Source of the DNA: Pseudocitrobacter corydidari | GTDB taxonomy: Bacteria > Pseudomonadota > Gammaproteobacteria > Enterobacterales > Enterobacteriaceae | Direction of reading: 5' to 3' | Assembly: GCF_021172065.1 (NCBI RefSeq) | Contig: NZ_CP087880.1 | Span: forward strand, 1,464,583-1,528,582 | DNA length: 64,000 nt | Shown: one piece after another, positions 10,558 through 19,900 of the stretch | Position numbering within the stretch: the stretch's first letter is position 1 | How the letters are laid out: each line of letters begins with the position of its first letter | The notes under the pieces: model-generated | What the model saw: the letters and a program-made list of their open reading frames with translations, nothing else | Database searches by the model: none | Told to the model about the DNA's origin: nothing | Program-made: the position numbers and the translations under genes

Positions 10558-11196
10558 TCAGGACTGCAGCGTCGCCAGTCGCGCCGCGAAGCCCACAAAC
10601 ACCAGCCCAATCAGGCTATTGCCAATTTTCGCCAGCTTCTTACGGGTTTTCACATACCGCGTCACCAGCGAGCCTGACACAATCAGGAAGCTCAAATAGG
10701 TAAAGCTCACCAGTTCAAGCGTCAGCGCCAGGATAAAGAATGCCAGCCCCGGCGTAGCCGATTTCACGTCAATAAACTGCACGAAGAACGAGACATAAAA
10801 CAAAATCGCTTTGGGATTGGTTAAGCTCAGCGTCAGGGCGCGTTTGAAAATAGCATGCCCCGGCTCGGCGTGCGCTTCAGGCTCTCCGGCTTTACGCTTA
10901 AGCGTGCTGTAGAGCATCTTCCCGCCCAGATAGAGCAGATAAATGGCCCCCAGATAGCGCACCAGATTAAACAGCACCGGCGTGGTTTTAATGAGCGTCG
11001 CTACGCCCGCATAAGAGAGGAACATCAGCACCGCATCGCCGATAAAGACCGCCAGCGCTGCCATGTAGCCTCCACGAATACCGTGTGCCACACCTGTTTT
11101 CAGGACAAAGAAGGTATTTGGCCCCGGCACCAGAATGATAAAAATCGCCCCGACCACATACGTCCAGTAATTTAGTACGCCAAAATCTGCGAACAC
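10558..11196 (-). CDS. leuE: Leucine efflux protein LeuE (LysE/RhtB family)
   Basis: This 212-residue inner-membrane protein with about six helices matches my memory of E. coli LeuE/YeaS across its length ([20 protein letters not shown] at the N-terminus; [20 protein letters not shown] at the end). The PGPN motif is the LysE-family hallmark. It exports leucine and some other hydrophobic amino acids. In K-12 the gene is elsewhere (near 40 min), so its place beside cybB reflects a rearrangement or a different ancestral order. It appears to be transcribed alone. Confidence 0.9.
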   Translation of the reverse strand: MFADFGVLNYWTYVVGAIFIILVPGPNTFFVLKTGVAHGIRGGYMAALAVFIGDAVLMFLSYAGVATLIKTTPVLFNLVRYLGAIYLLYLGGKMLYSTLKRKAGEPEAHAEPGHAIFKRALTLSLTNPKAILFYVSFFVQFIDVKSATPGLAFFILALTLELVSFTYLSFLIVSGSLVTRYVKTRKKLAKIGNSLIGLVFVGFAARLATLQS

Positions 11197-11285
11197 CCTG
11201 CTCTTCCTTACACAATATTAACCATCGTGGCGGTATGGTAACGCACGCCACATGGCCAATAAAGGACTATTCAGTTTACTTATGG

Positions 11286-11816
11286 TTAACCCCGTTTACG
11301 CGGCATCATGCGCAGCAGCGTATTGTCTTTCCAGACATAATGATGCGCCAGCGCCGCCAGTGCGTGCAGGCCGATCAGCCAGTAGCCGATATTCGCCAGC
11401 AGAATGTGATATTCCTTCATCGTATCGACAATATCGAAATTCGATTCCGCCGCATGCGGCATGGTTATCCCAAACGCAAACCATGGATTCCCCCGGTTAT
11501 ACATCATCACCAGGCCAATAATCGGCAATGCAATAAACAGCAGGTAAATCGCCAGATGCCCCAGATGCGCCATGCCCGTCATCATTGGCTTAGGTTTCGG
11601 CACAATCGGCGGCGCCGGGCGTTTCAGGCGAATCAGCAAACGCGCCACCATCAGCACCAGAATGGAGATGCCACAGGAGACGTGCACCATATTGATAACC
11701 GGACGCGCGCTACGCGGAAAGAAGCCACGGAATTCCATCGCGCAGTAGGCGATAATAACCAGTAAGAAGACCAGCCAGTGAATGCCTATTTGCAGGCCTG
11801 AGTATTTATCGCGCAT
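11286..11816 (-). CDS. cybB: Cytochrome b561
   Basis: This 176-residue protein has four membrane helices and the histidines used for two b-type haems (IHWLVFLL, NMVHVSCG, LHALAALAHH). It closely follows E. coli CybB, which oxidises ubiquinol and can pass electrons to superoxide as a superoxide:ubiquinone oxidoreductase in the inner membrane. The start is the ATG at 11814-11816. The 197 bases between it and gapC carry the divergent promoters of both genes. Confidence 0.95.
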   Translation of the reverse strand: MRDKYSGLQIGIHWLVFLLVIIAYCAMEFRGFFPRSARPVINMVHVSCGISILVLMVARLLIRLKRPAPPIVPKPKPMMTGMAHLGHLAIYLLFIALPIIGLVMMYNRGNPWFAFGITMPHAAESNFDIVDTMKEYHILLANIGYWLIGLHALAALAHHYVWKDNTLLRMMPRKRG

Positions 11817-12013
11817 AGCGACCCCTGATAAGTAATTAACAAAAAAGCAAAATAGCCGTTTTCACTTAAAAATTCATTAACTTTTCTGCAGTTACTTTGG
11901 TTCTATTCACCTCATTGATGCATTACAGACAAAATCGGGTTGCCCATCCGCCAATGCTGAACTAAGCCTGGATAAGTAAAAATACCGTATCCCCCGAACT
12001 GATGGAGAACATC

Positions 12014-13015
12014 ATGAGTAAAATTGGCATTAACGGATTTGGGCGTATTGGTCGACTGGTCCTGCGTCGTCTGCTGGAAACCTCCAGCAGCAATGAAGTC
12101 GTCGCAATTAACGATCTTACGTCGCCAAAAGTACTGGCATATTTGCTGAAGTATGATTCCAACTACGGGCCGTTCCCGTGGAGCGTTGATTTCAGCGACA
12201 ACGCGCTTATCGTTGACGGTAAAACGATTAAAGTCTTTGCGGAAAAAGAGGCGAAGAACATACCGTGGAAATCGGAAGGCGCAGAAATCGTCGTTGAATG
12301 TACCGGCTTCTATACTTCGGCTGAAAAGTCGCAGGCGCATATCGATGCGGGTGCTAAAAAAGTACTGATATCTGCTCCGGCGGGTGACATCAAAACGCTG
12401 GTATTCAACGTGAACGATGACACGCTCAACGCCAGCGACACGATTATCTCTGTCGCCTCCTGCACCACCAACTGCCTGGCGCCAATGGCAAAAGCGCTGA
12501 ATGATGCATTCGAAATAAAAGTGGGCACCATGACCACCATCCATGCCTACACCGGGACTCAGGCACTGGTTGACGGGCCTCGGGGGAAAGATTTGCGTGC
12601 CTCGCGCGCCGCGGCGGAAAACATTATTCCGCACACGACGGGGGCGGCAAAAGCGATCGGGCTGGTTATCCCTGCCCTTGTCGGTAAACTGAAAGGCCAT
12701 GCCCAGCGTGTGCCAACGAAAACCGGTTCGGTGACCGAACTGGTTTCTATCCTGGGTAAAAAAGTCACCGTCGATGACGTGAATGCCGCGCTGAAAAAAG
12801 CAACAGAAAATAATGAGTCGTTTGGATACACCAATGATGACATCGTATCGACCGATATTATCGGCACGCACTTTGGTTCCGTTTTCGACGCCACGCAAAC
12901 CGAGGTGACCGAAGCTGGCGATCTGCAACTGGTGAAAACTGTCGCCTGGTACGATAACGAATATGGGTTTGTGACTCAGTTGATTCGCGTACTGGAAAAA
13001 TACGCCAAACTGTAA
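12014..13015 (+). CDS. gapC: Glyceraldehyde-3-phosphate dehydrogenase C (intact)
   Basis: This 333-residue phosphorylating GAPDH has an N-terminal Rossmann motif (INGFGRIGR) and the catalytic Cys150 in SCTTNCLAP. The start at 12014 follows GGAG by six bases; the in-frame ATG at 12002 has no site. In K-12 gapC is a frame-disrupted pseudogene between cybB and aldA; here the frame is complete. A hairpin (13023-13050) separates it from the convergent ydcF. aldA, which lies next to gapC in K-12, is not present at this place. Confidence 0.95.
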   Translation: MSKIGINGFGRIGRLVLRRLLETSSSNEVVAINDLTSPKVLAYLLKYDSNYGPFPWSVDFSDNALIVDGKTIKVFAEKEAKNIPWKSEGAEIVVECTGFYTSAEKSQAHIDAGAKKVLISAPAGDIKTLVFNVNDDTLNASDTIISVASCTTNCLAPMAKALNDAFEIKVGTMTTIHAYTGTQALVDGPRGKDLRASRAAAENIIPHTTGAAKAIGLVIPALVGKLKGHAQRVPTKTGSVTELVSILGKKVTVDDVNAALKKATENNESFGYTNDDIVSTDIIGTHFGSVFDATQTEVTEAGDLQLVKTVAWYDNEYGFVTQLIRVLEKYAKL

Positions 13016-13022
13016 AAAGACA

Positions 13023-13050
13023 ACGCCCGGAAACGTTCCTTTCCGGGCGT
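13023..13050. terminator. Hairpin between gapC and ydcF
   Basis: ACGCCCGGAAA pairs with TTTCCGGGCGT (13040-13050) across a short loop. It has no T tract on either strand, but lies between two convergent stop codons. Confidence 0.55.
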
Positions 13051-13063
13051 CATTCGCGGCCTC

Positions 13064-13864
13064 TTAGCGCAATGCCCGCATGGCCGACATTTCGCGCAGC
13101 GTGGCGTCTTGCGTTAACTGCTGCCAGGCCTGCTCGACCGCCAGCGGTATATCCACGTGAGCAATAAAGTTTTTACCGCGCGGCCCGTATCCCTGTTCAT
13201 CATCACGTATACGTGGTAATTCCCCGATAATTAATGAGAGATATCGTTCTACTGGCCACAATCCGGTGTCATCTCCTTTAAACGCTACGCCGTTTTCACC
13301 GTTGAAGAGCTCCGGCTGACATCCGGGATAACTCCGCCAGTGCGGCGCATTTTCCGCTTTCTGCCAGACATGTTCAAACGTCGCCATCGTACGACGCTGC
13401 ATGGTTGGGTCCTGCACAACGATACCCTTTTTAACGGCAATCGCCTGGGTATCTAACATGCGTCGGGTAAAACGCGCATTTTCACCGCAGTTCGTCGATG
13501 CATCCTCCACCAGAATATTCTCGCGCGGGATTTTCCAGAATTGATGCGCAATCTCCGCAAGGATTGCCGCTTCAGACAACCCGGTGGTACGCAGGGTGTT
13601 ATAGCGCGGATGCTGGGCTATCGCGGCATACAGAAAGGTCGTTGAATGGCCGATTCCGCCGCTGATCAACAGCGTTTTTCCCTCATACGTCGCCAGCTGA
13701 CAGGCTGCATCGATAACAGGAATAACGGCGTTCCCAGCCAGCACCACCACTTCAAAATCGTCTGGTTGAGGTCGGGAGGCAAAATCATTTTGCGCAAGCC
13801 AGCTCCCCAGCAAATTGGCAGCCGTAAGTGTGCTATCGGGTAATTGTGGCAATGTCGTTAGCAT
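13064..13864 (-). CDS. ydcF: YdcF, DUF218 SAM-binding protein of unknown role
   Basis: This 266-residue protein matches E. coli YdcF in length and sequence (LLISGGIGHSTTFLY; STNCGENARF; VVQDPTMQRRTMATF; YGPRGKNFI). YdcF has a DUF218 Rossmann-like core, and E. coli YdcF has been reported to bind S-adenosylmethionine. Its physiological role is unknown. The start at 13864 was chosen because AGGGAGG lies just before it and the length then equals K-12. It is cytoplasmic with no signal peptide. Confidence 0.9.
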   Translation of the reverse strand: MLTTLPQLPDSTLTAANLLGSWLAQNDFASRPQPDDFEVVVLAGNAVIPVIDAACQLATYEGKTLLISGGIGHSTTFLYAAIAQHPRYNTLRTTGLSEAAILAEIAHQFWKIPRENILVEDASTNCGENARFTRRMLDTQAIAVKKGIVVQDPTMQRRTMATFEHVWQKAENAPHWRSYPGCQPELFNGENGVAFKGDDTGLWPVERYLSLIIGELPRIRDDEQGYGPRGKNFIAHVDIPLAVEQAWQQLTQDATLREMSAMRALR

Positions 13865-14261
13865 AATCCTCCCTCGCTGTGAGTTTGTCAGCACAGGATA
13901 ACGTGTCTGAAGCTTGATGACAGTAGATCACTCCGAAAGCGTTAATTTTACCTGGCCTGCATTTTTGTAACATTCTTGAAATAACCAGAAATATCTAAAA
14001 ACGATGCGGTTGCACCTGAATAAACCACTAACAGAGCGCCAAAACAGAGAACATCAAACCATTAATTATTCATTTTATGAATGATTAAGTCATCAAAATG
14101 CCTGCTTTTTGTGTATAAACACCCTGCTCACCCTTGCTAAAAATAGCGCCCACCTCTAAGTTGCTTAACAAACAAGCAACCTTTTTAACACATTGCAGGT
14201 TGCACCTTTGAGGTATCAGGTGGCACCTGATTCTAACTTAATGTGGCGGGAGTTTTCCTTC
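13865..14261 (+). promoter_or_regulatory. Long leader region upstream of the MHS transporter gene
   Basis: This 397-base AT-rich gap holds no supported gene. It contains three copies of a GGT(T/G)GCACCT motif (14008-14017, 14198-14207, 14219-14228). The last is part of the perfect dyad TCAGGTG-G-CACCTGA (14216-14230). It also contains an intrinsic-terminator-like hairpin (14160-14187). Together they look like operator sites plus a possible attenuator. Confidence 0.5.
14160..14187 (+). terminator. Possible attenuator in the MHS transporter leader
   Basis: GTTGCTT (14160-14166) pairs perfectly with AAGCAAC (14174-14180), followed by CTTTTT. No plus-strand gene lies upstream, so a terminator here would act on the leader of the downstream gene. 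The 7-bp AT-containing stem is weak. Confidence 0.4.
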
Positions 14262-15581
14262 ATGACGACGCAAGAAAGCAGCAGTACGATCCTGAAAAAA
14301 AACAAACGGGTCCTGATTGCCAGTTTGACCGGCAGCTCCATTGAATGGTTTGATTATTTTCTGTACGGCACGGCCGCAGCGCTGGTGTTTAATAAAATAT
14401 TCTTCCCGATGGTTGACCCGGTTATTGGCCTCATCCTCTCGTACCTCTCCTTCTCGCTGACTTTCTTTATACGCCCGATTGGCGGCGTACTCTTTGCCCA
14501 CATTGGCGACCGTATTGGCCGTAAAAAAACGCTGGTGCTGACGCTCTCACTAATGGGCGGAGCAACCGTCATGATTGGTCTGCTACCGACCTACGATCAG
14601 ATTGGCATTTGGGCGCCCATTCTGCTGATTCTGATGCGTATTATTCAGGGGATGGGAATTGGCGGTGAATGGGGAGGCGCGCTGCTGCTGGCTTATGAAT
14701 ATGCGCCAGAAAAACGCAAAGGATTTTTCGGCAGCATTCCGCAAGCGGGCGTGACCATTGGTATGCTGATGGCGACCTTTATCGTGTCGCTGATGACGCT
14801 GTTTAGCGAGGAGCAGTTTCTCTCATGGGGCTGGCGCATTCCGTTCCTGATGAGTGCGGTGCTGGTGTTGCTGGGGCTGTGGATCCGTAAAGATATCGAT
14901 GAGACGCCAGAGTTTAAGAAGGTGAAGCAGTCCGGTCAGGTGGCGAAAGCGCCGCTTCGCGACACGCTGACGCATCACTGGCGTGAAGTGTTGATTGCGG
15001 CAGGTCTGAAAGTTGTCGAAACCGCGCCGTTCTATATTTTCTCAACCTTCGTCGTAAGCTATGCCACGACCACCCTCGCCTACCAGAAATCACAGGTGCT
15101 GGAGGCCGTCACGCTCGGCGCACTGGTTGCGACGGTAATGATTCCACTGATGGGGTTACTGTCTGATAAAATTGGCCGCAAACGCATGTACGCGGTGAGC
15201 GTCGCGCTGCTGGGTCTTTTTATCGTGCCGTGGTTTATGCTGCTGGATACCGGCGCCACCTGGGCGATTATGCTGGCGACCGTGGTGATGTTCGGTATTC
15301 TCTGGGCACCGATCACCGCCGTGCTGGGCACGCTGTGTTCGGAAATTTTTAGCGCGAATGTGCGTTACACCGGAATTACGCTGGGTTATCAGATTGGCGC
15401 GGCATTAGCTGGCGGCACCGCCCCGCTTATCGCCACCGGCCTGCTGGCGAAATATGACGGTGATTGGGTTCCGGTTGCATGGTACCTGGGCGCAACGGTC
15501 ACCATCTCGCTGATTGCCATCTTCTTTGCCAGCCGTAGCCGTCGAATTGATGCGGTGAACGTGCAGACGTCAGGGCTGTAA
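14262..15581 (+). CDS. MFS transporter, metabolite:H+ symporter (MHS) family
   Basis: This 439-residue protein has twelve predicted membrane helices and MHS/ShiA-type motifs: SSIEWFDYFLYGTAAALVF in helix 1, the loop motif GDRIGRKKTL, and GIGGEWGGALLL in helix 4. MHS members carry small organic acids such as shikimate, citrate, proline-betaine or 2-oxoglutarate. The substrate here cannot be read from sequence. Transport of shikimate or quinate for the pca/qui block about 8 kb away is an attractive guess but is not supported by direct linkage. The start at 14262 follows GGGAG by nine bases; two upstream in-frame ATGs lack sites. A hairpin follows the stop (15592-15619). Confidence 0.85.
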   Translation: MTTQESSSTILKKNKRVLIASLTGSSIEWFDYFLYGTAAALVFNKIFFPMVDPVIGLILSYLSFSLTFFIRPIGGVLFAHIGDRIGRKKTLVLTLSLMGGATVMIGLLPTYDQIGIWAPILLILMRIIQGMGIGGEWGGALLLAYEYAPEKRKGFFGSIPQAGVTIGMLMATFIVSLMTLFSEEQFLSWGWRIPFLMSAVLVLLGLWIRKDIDETPEFKKVKQSGQVAKAPLRDTLTHHWREVLIAAGLKVVETAPFYIFSTFVVSYATTTLAYQKSQVLEAVTLGALVATVMIPLMGLLSDKIGRKRMYAVSVALLGLFIVPWFMLLDTGATWAIMLATVVMFGILWAPITAVLGTLCSEIFSANVRYTGITLGYQIGAALAGGTAPLIATGLLAKYDGDWVPVAWYLGATVTISLIAIFFASRSRRIDAVNVQTSGL

Positions 15582-15591
15582 CGACCAGACC

Positions 15592-15619
15592 TTCCCCCTC
15601 TTTGTTTCTGGAGGGGGAA
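15592..15619 (+). terminator. Hairpin after the MHS transporter gene
   Basis: TTCCCCCTC (15592-15600) pairs with GAGGGGGAA (15611-15619). It is followed by only three Ts after an A, so termination may be weak. Confidence 0.5.
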
Positions 15620-15660
15620 ATTTCGTCCGTGGTATCAGAGCCTCCATTCTCCCGGTACAA

Positions 15661-16089
15661 TTACTTTCGGATATACAGCGTTAAAGATAAGCATATGTCG
15701 CCACTGACTCTGCTCTCTGTCGTCAGAAAGAATTTCTCGGGCTGAGTTTCTTCAGGATAAAAATAAGTTGACGGTATACCGAGATCATCCGCATATTTGA
15801 CTAATGTAAGATAGGCTTCTGTAAACTGGCTAATCTTACAATACGTTATTCCACTCTCGATATATTCATCTTTGTCCAAAACATCATTATATGAGTAGCT
15901 GTAGTCTTCTGAAATTATTGGCGCATTCTTGATTTCTGGCCGAGTTAAGAAGAAGTATTCCAGTGTGTCTGTTCGGCGATAAACTCCCTTTGTAAACACT
16001 TCAACGTAAGTCAGACAGGAGAGATATAACAACACTAAAAGAAATGACAGTTTTAGAATGACATTCCATCTACTGATTTTCTTTTTCAA
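15661..16089 (-). CDS. Hypothetical membrane-anchored protein
   Basis: This 142-residue protein is not recognised. It begins with a TTG codon supported by AGGAGG nine bases upstream. The N-terminus KKKISRWNVILKLSFLLVLL is followed by hydrophobic residues to about 28, giving a single anchor or uncleaved signal. The remainder is a soluble domain of about 110 residues, rich in Tyr and Glu, presumably periplasmic. Base composition is visibly AT-richer than the flanking housekeeping genes, which suggests acquisition. It is on the same strand as the LprI-like gene upstream, 136 bases apart. Confidence 0.65.
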   Translation of the reverse strand: MKKKISRWNVILKLSFLLVLLYLSCLTYVEVFTKGVYRRTDTLEYFFLTRPEIKNAPIISEDYSYSYNDVLDKDEYIESGITYCKISQFTEAYLTLVKYADDLGIPSTYFYPEETQPEKFFLTTESRVSGDICLSLTLYIRK

Positions 16090-16225
16090 CTAGAATAACC
16101 TCCTGTTCTACACTGGCTAACGCATCAACAGTTTCATAAACCAAATTAGTACTACATTGACGAAATAAATATATATATCGCGGTATTTATCAAATATTGA
16201 CTCATTTTACCTCTATTGATATAGA

Positions 16226-16615
16226 CTATAGACTTTTCAATATTGTCTTTAACTCCTCTGTTCTCTTAATCGTCATCTCACTCTCACAATCATATAACGA
16301 TGTTTCATAAACTTGTGAGCCAGCTTCGACATCCAAGGTAAAAACAGGACAATTGGCATCTCGAAAATGAATCCACGCTCTTTGCGAGATCTTTATTTTC
16401 TCAATAACTTCAGCACCTGTCTCTGGTTCAGATGAATATCTTTTTTTGATGTCAGACAGAAGTGCTTTATAGGTTTTATTTATTTCCGCATCGTGGTTAG
16501 TAAATGTTTCTTTTGCACAATCGAAAACTTGATCTGATACTTGAATATCTGTACAAAAATCATTCGCCCAGAGTGCACATGGGATAAATAAAAGCATAAG
16601 CATTTTTATTTTCAT
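16226..16615 (-). CDS. Exported LprI-like (DUF1311) protein
   Basis: This 129-residue protein has a signal peptide (MKIKMLMLLFIPCALWA) and a mature domain with the DUF1311/LprI pattern: CAKETFTNHDAEINKTYKAL, then ISQRAWIHFRDANC, then YDCESEMTIKRTEEL. Four cysteines are placed as two likely disulfides. LprI of Mycobacterium inhibits lysozyme, but most DUF1311 proteins have no known function. The start overlaps the stop of the preceding frame (ATGA), so it was translated as the second gene of an operon. Confidence 0.75.
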   Translation of the reverse strand: MKIKMLMLLFIPCALWANDFCTDIQVSDQVFDCAKETFTNHDAEINKTYKALLSDIKKRYSSEPETGAEVIEKIKISQRAWIHFRDANCPVFTLDVEAGSQVYETSLYDCESEMTIKRTEELKTILKSL

Positions 16616-16794
16616 TTGATTTCTTTAATTCCATCATCCATTTCTTCTTCACTATCGGGAAAAGCAGATTTAAAGCAATCTATTTGCACTTGTATGCTCC
16701 ATTCAGGAATCGCCCATTTTTTTGCAAGCTTAATTCTCACCTCTTCCATAAAATGAATGTCATTTAACCTTCCATCCTCTATCGGGGGAACCAA
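16612..16794 (-). pseudogene. Remnant of a gene upstream of the LprI-like gene
   Basis: A 60-codon frame ends by ATGA overlap with the LprI-like gene, which argues that it is a real coding 3' end. Its only initiator is a TTG without a ribosome binding site, and the open frame continues back to about 16827 before a stop. A second frame just upstream (about 16790-16920) reads GGRRTLYERAGVSCARADRR and looks protein-like. I read this as a frameshifted and truncated gene whose 5' part is lost. Its family is not recognised. A genuine short protein cannot be excluded. Confidence 0.45.
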
Positions 16795-16924
16795 AATTTT
16801 GAATTTGGTTCCGTATTTATAACAACGCTACCGCCCCACCCTGATCGTCGATCTGCACGCGCACAGCTTACTCCTGCACGCTCATACAGAGTACGTCTGC
16901 CACCGCTTTTCAGAATCCATAAAG

Positions 16925-16953
16925 AAACCCGGCAGCATGCGCTAACCGGGTTT
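16925..16953 (-). terminator. Intrinsic terminator of hrpA
   Basis: AAACCCGG (16925-16932) pairs with CCGGGTTT (16946-16953). On the minus strand the stem is followed by TTTCTTT, and it lies 28 bases after the hrpA stop. Confidence 0.75.
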
Positions 16954-16981
16954 GTATGAAAGTTAACAGCACAGAAAAACG

Positions 16982-19900
16982 TTACGCGCTAATCTGCTCC
17001 ATCGCCTGCAACACGCGTTTATCGGAAATGGGGTACGGTGTACCCAACTGCTGAGCAAAGAAACTGACGCGCAGCTCTTCAATCATCCAGCGGATCTCCT
17101 GTACATCATCATCATCCCGACGCGCCGGCGGCAGTTTATTTAACCACTGCTGCCAGGCCTGCTGTACGCTTTCCACCTTCAGCATTTGCGCACGGTCACG
17201 GTGCGGGTCGATGGCCAGTTTTTCCAGTCGTTTCTCAATCGCGTGCAAATAGCGCAGCGTGTCGCCCAGGCGTTTGAAACCGTTGCCGGTGACAAACCCG
17301 CGATAAACCAGCCCACCCATCTGCGCTTTGATATCCGACAGCCCCAGCGCCATGGTCATATCCACACGCCCTTTCAGGCGTTTGTTGATATTGAATACCG
17401 CCGTGAGGATCTGCTCGACCTGTTTGGCGATTTCGACGACGGTTTCGTTCAGTTCAGCACGTACTTTATCATGCAGCTTCGTGAACCCTTCCTCGGTCCA
17501 TACCGGGCCGCCCGCTTCATCGATAAGCTTATCAACACCACAGGAGATGCAGTCATCAATGAGATCCAGCACTTTACCGTACGGGTTAAAGTAGAGCCCC
17601 AGTTTGGCTTTGTTCGGCAATTTCTCGTGCAGATACTTAATTGGCGACGGAATGTTCAGCAGCAGCAGGCGGCGCAAACCACGCCACATCGCCTGCTGCT
17701 GTTCCTGCGGGTTATCGAAAAGCTTAATCGCCACGCTTTCACGCTCGTCCACCAGCGCCGGCCAGGCCTTCACTTTGTAGTTGCCACGCTTCTGCTCGTA
17801 GTGATCCGGCAAATTACCGAAACTCCAGATATGCAGCCCGCTTTGCTCAATACCATCATCGGCAACGGCGGAAAGCGTTTCCTGAACTTTCCCTTTAAGC
17901 GTGTCTTTCAGCGCCTGAAGGGAACGCCCTTCCTGAAGTTTCTTGTTTTTGTCATCCACTACACGGAAAGTGATTTTCAGGTGATCGGGTACCTGATCCC
18001 ACTGCCAGGCGTCGCGGTCAACGGTGACCCCGGTCATACGGCGCAGTTCGCGCTCCAGGCTATCGAGCAGCGGCAGCTCCAGCGGTGTGGCGCGGCCTAA
18101 GAACGCTTCAGCGTAATTTGGCGCAGGCACAAAATTACGGCGTACTGGTTTCGGCAGCGATTTTATCAGTGCGATAATCAGTTCACGACGCAGGCCAGGG
18201 ATCTGCCACTCGAACCCGCTCTCTTCCACCTGGTTGAGCAACGGCAGCGGAATATGTACGGTCACGCCGTCCGCATCCGCACCAGGTTCAAACTGATAGC
18301 TCAGGCGCAGCTTGAGATTGCCCTGATGCCAGAAGTTCGGGTAGTCCAGCTTGCTGACTTTCTCCGCCCCCTCTTTAATCAGCATGCTCTTTTCAAAGTT
18401 GAGCAAATCCGGCGTTTCGCGGCTGGCCTTTTTCCACCAGTTATCAAAGTGTCGGGCGGAGATCACGTCGTGGCTGATGCGCTGGTCGTAAAACTCAAAC
18501 AGCGTTTCGTCATCAACCAGAATGTCGCGACGGCGCGATTTGTGCTCAAGTTCTTCAATTTCACTGCGCAGTTTCAGGTTATCGCGGAAGAATGCATGAC
18601 GCGTCTGCCAGTCACCTTCCACCAGCGCGTGGCGAATAAAGAGCTCACGACACAGCGCCGGGTCAATCTGGCTGTAGTTCACCTTACGCGCGGCGACAAT
18701 CGGCAGCCCGTAAACGGTGACTTTTTCTGTCGCCATCACCGCACCCTGTGCCCGCTCCCAGTGTGGTTCACTGTACGACCGTTTGATCAGATGCTGGGCA
18801 ACCGGCTCTACCCATTCCGGGTCGATGCGCGCAGCGATACGCCCCCACAGGCGGCTGGTTTCCACCAGTTCGGCAACCATGGTCCATTTCGGCGGTTTTT
18901 TGAATAAACCGGAACCGGGGAATATCGAAAAGCGCGCATTGCGTGCGCCGGTAAATTCCTGTTTATCAGCGTCTTTCATGCCGATATGGGAAAGCAGGCC
19001 GGTGAGCAGCGCGATATGGATTTCGCGATATTCAGCCGGTTCGCTGTTGACCGGAATACCCAGTTCTTTCACCACCTGGCGCAGCTGGGTGTAAATATCC
19101 TGCCATTCGCGCACGCGCAGATAGTTGAGGAAATCCGTGCGGCACTGGCGGCGGAACGCATTCGATGACAGCGCTTTTTGCTGCTCGCCGAGGTAATTCC
19201 ACAGGTTCACAAAGGCGAGGAAGTCAGATTCTTTGTCGTGGAAACGGCGATGTTTTTCGTCCGAGGCTTGCTGTTTGTCCATCGGGCGCTCACGCGGGTC
19301 CTGAATAGACAAGGCCGAGGTAATTATCATTGCCTCGCGCACGCAACCGTGTTTTTGCGCTTCCAGCACCATACGCGCCAGACGCGGGTCAACCGGCAAC
19401 TGTGACAGCTGGCGGCCCAGCGGCGTCAGTTTATAGGCGGTTTGCTGTTCGTCCGTGGTGATGGCGCCCAGCTCTTCGAGCAGACGCACGCCATCCTGAA
19501 TATTGCGTTTATCCGGCGCTTCCACAAACGGGAAGGCGGCGATATCTCCGAGCCCCAGCGCGGTCATCTGTAAAATAACCGATGCCAGGTTGGTACGCAG
19601 AATTTCCGGATCGGTAAATTCCGGGCGCGACAGGAAATCATCTTCCGAATAGAGTCGAATACAGATCCCTTCCGAGACACGCCCACAGCGGCCTTTACGC
19701 TGGTTTGCGGATGCCTGCGAAACAGGTTCAATCGGCAGACGCTGCACTTTGGTACGGAAGCTGTAGCGGCTAATACGCGCGGTGCCTGGGTCAATAACGT
19801 ATTTTATGCCCGGCACGGTCAGCGAGGTTTCCGCAACGTTGGTCGCCAGCACGATGCGACGCCCGCTATGCGACTGGAAGACGCGATTCTGTTCACTGTT

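Noticed and set aside
11912..12928. 338-codon frame opposite gapC on the minus strand
   Set aside because: It is the shadow of gapC; it has no ribosome binding site and the plus-strand product is an unmistakable GAPDH.
14004..14084. Possible 26-codon leader peptide before the MHS gene
   Set aside because: It has no ribosome binding site and no run of a regulatory amino acid.
17186..18907. Plus-strand frames opposite hrpA
   Set aside because: They are all shadow frames of the helicase gene.
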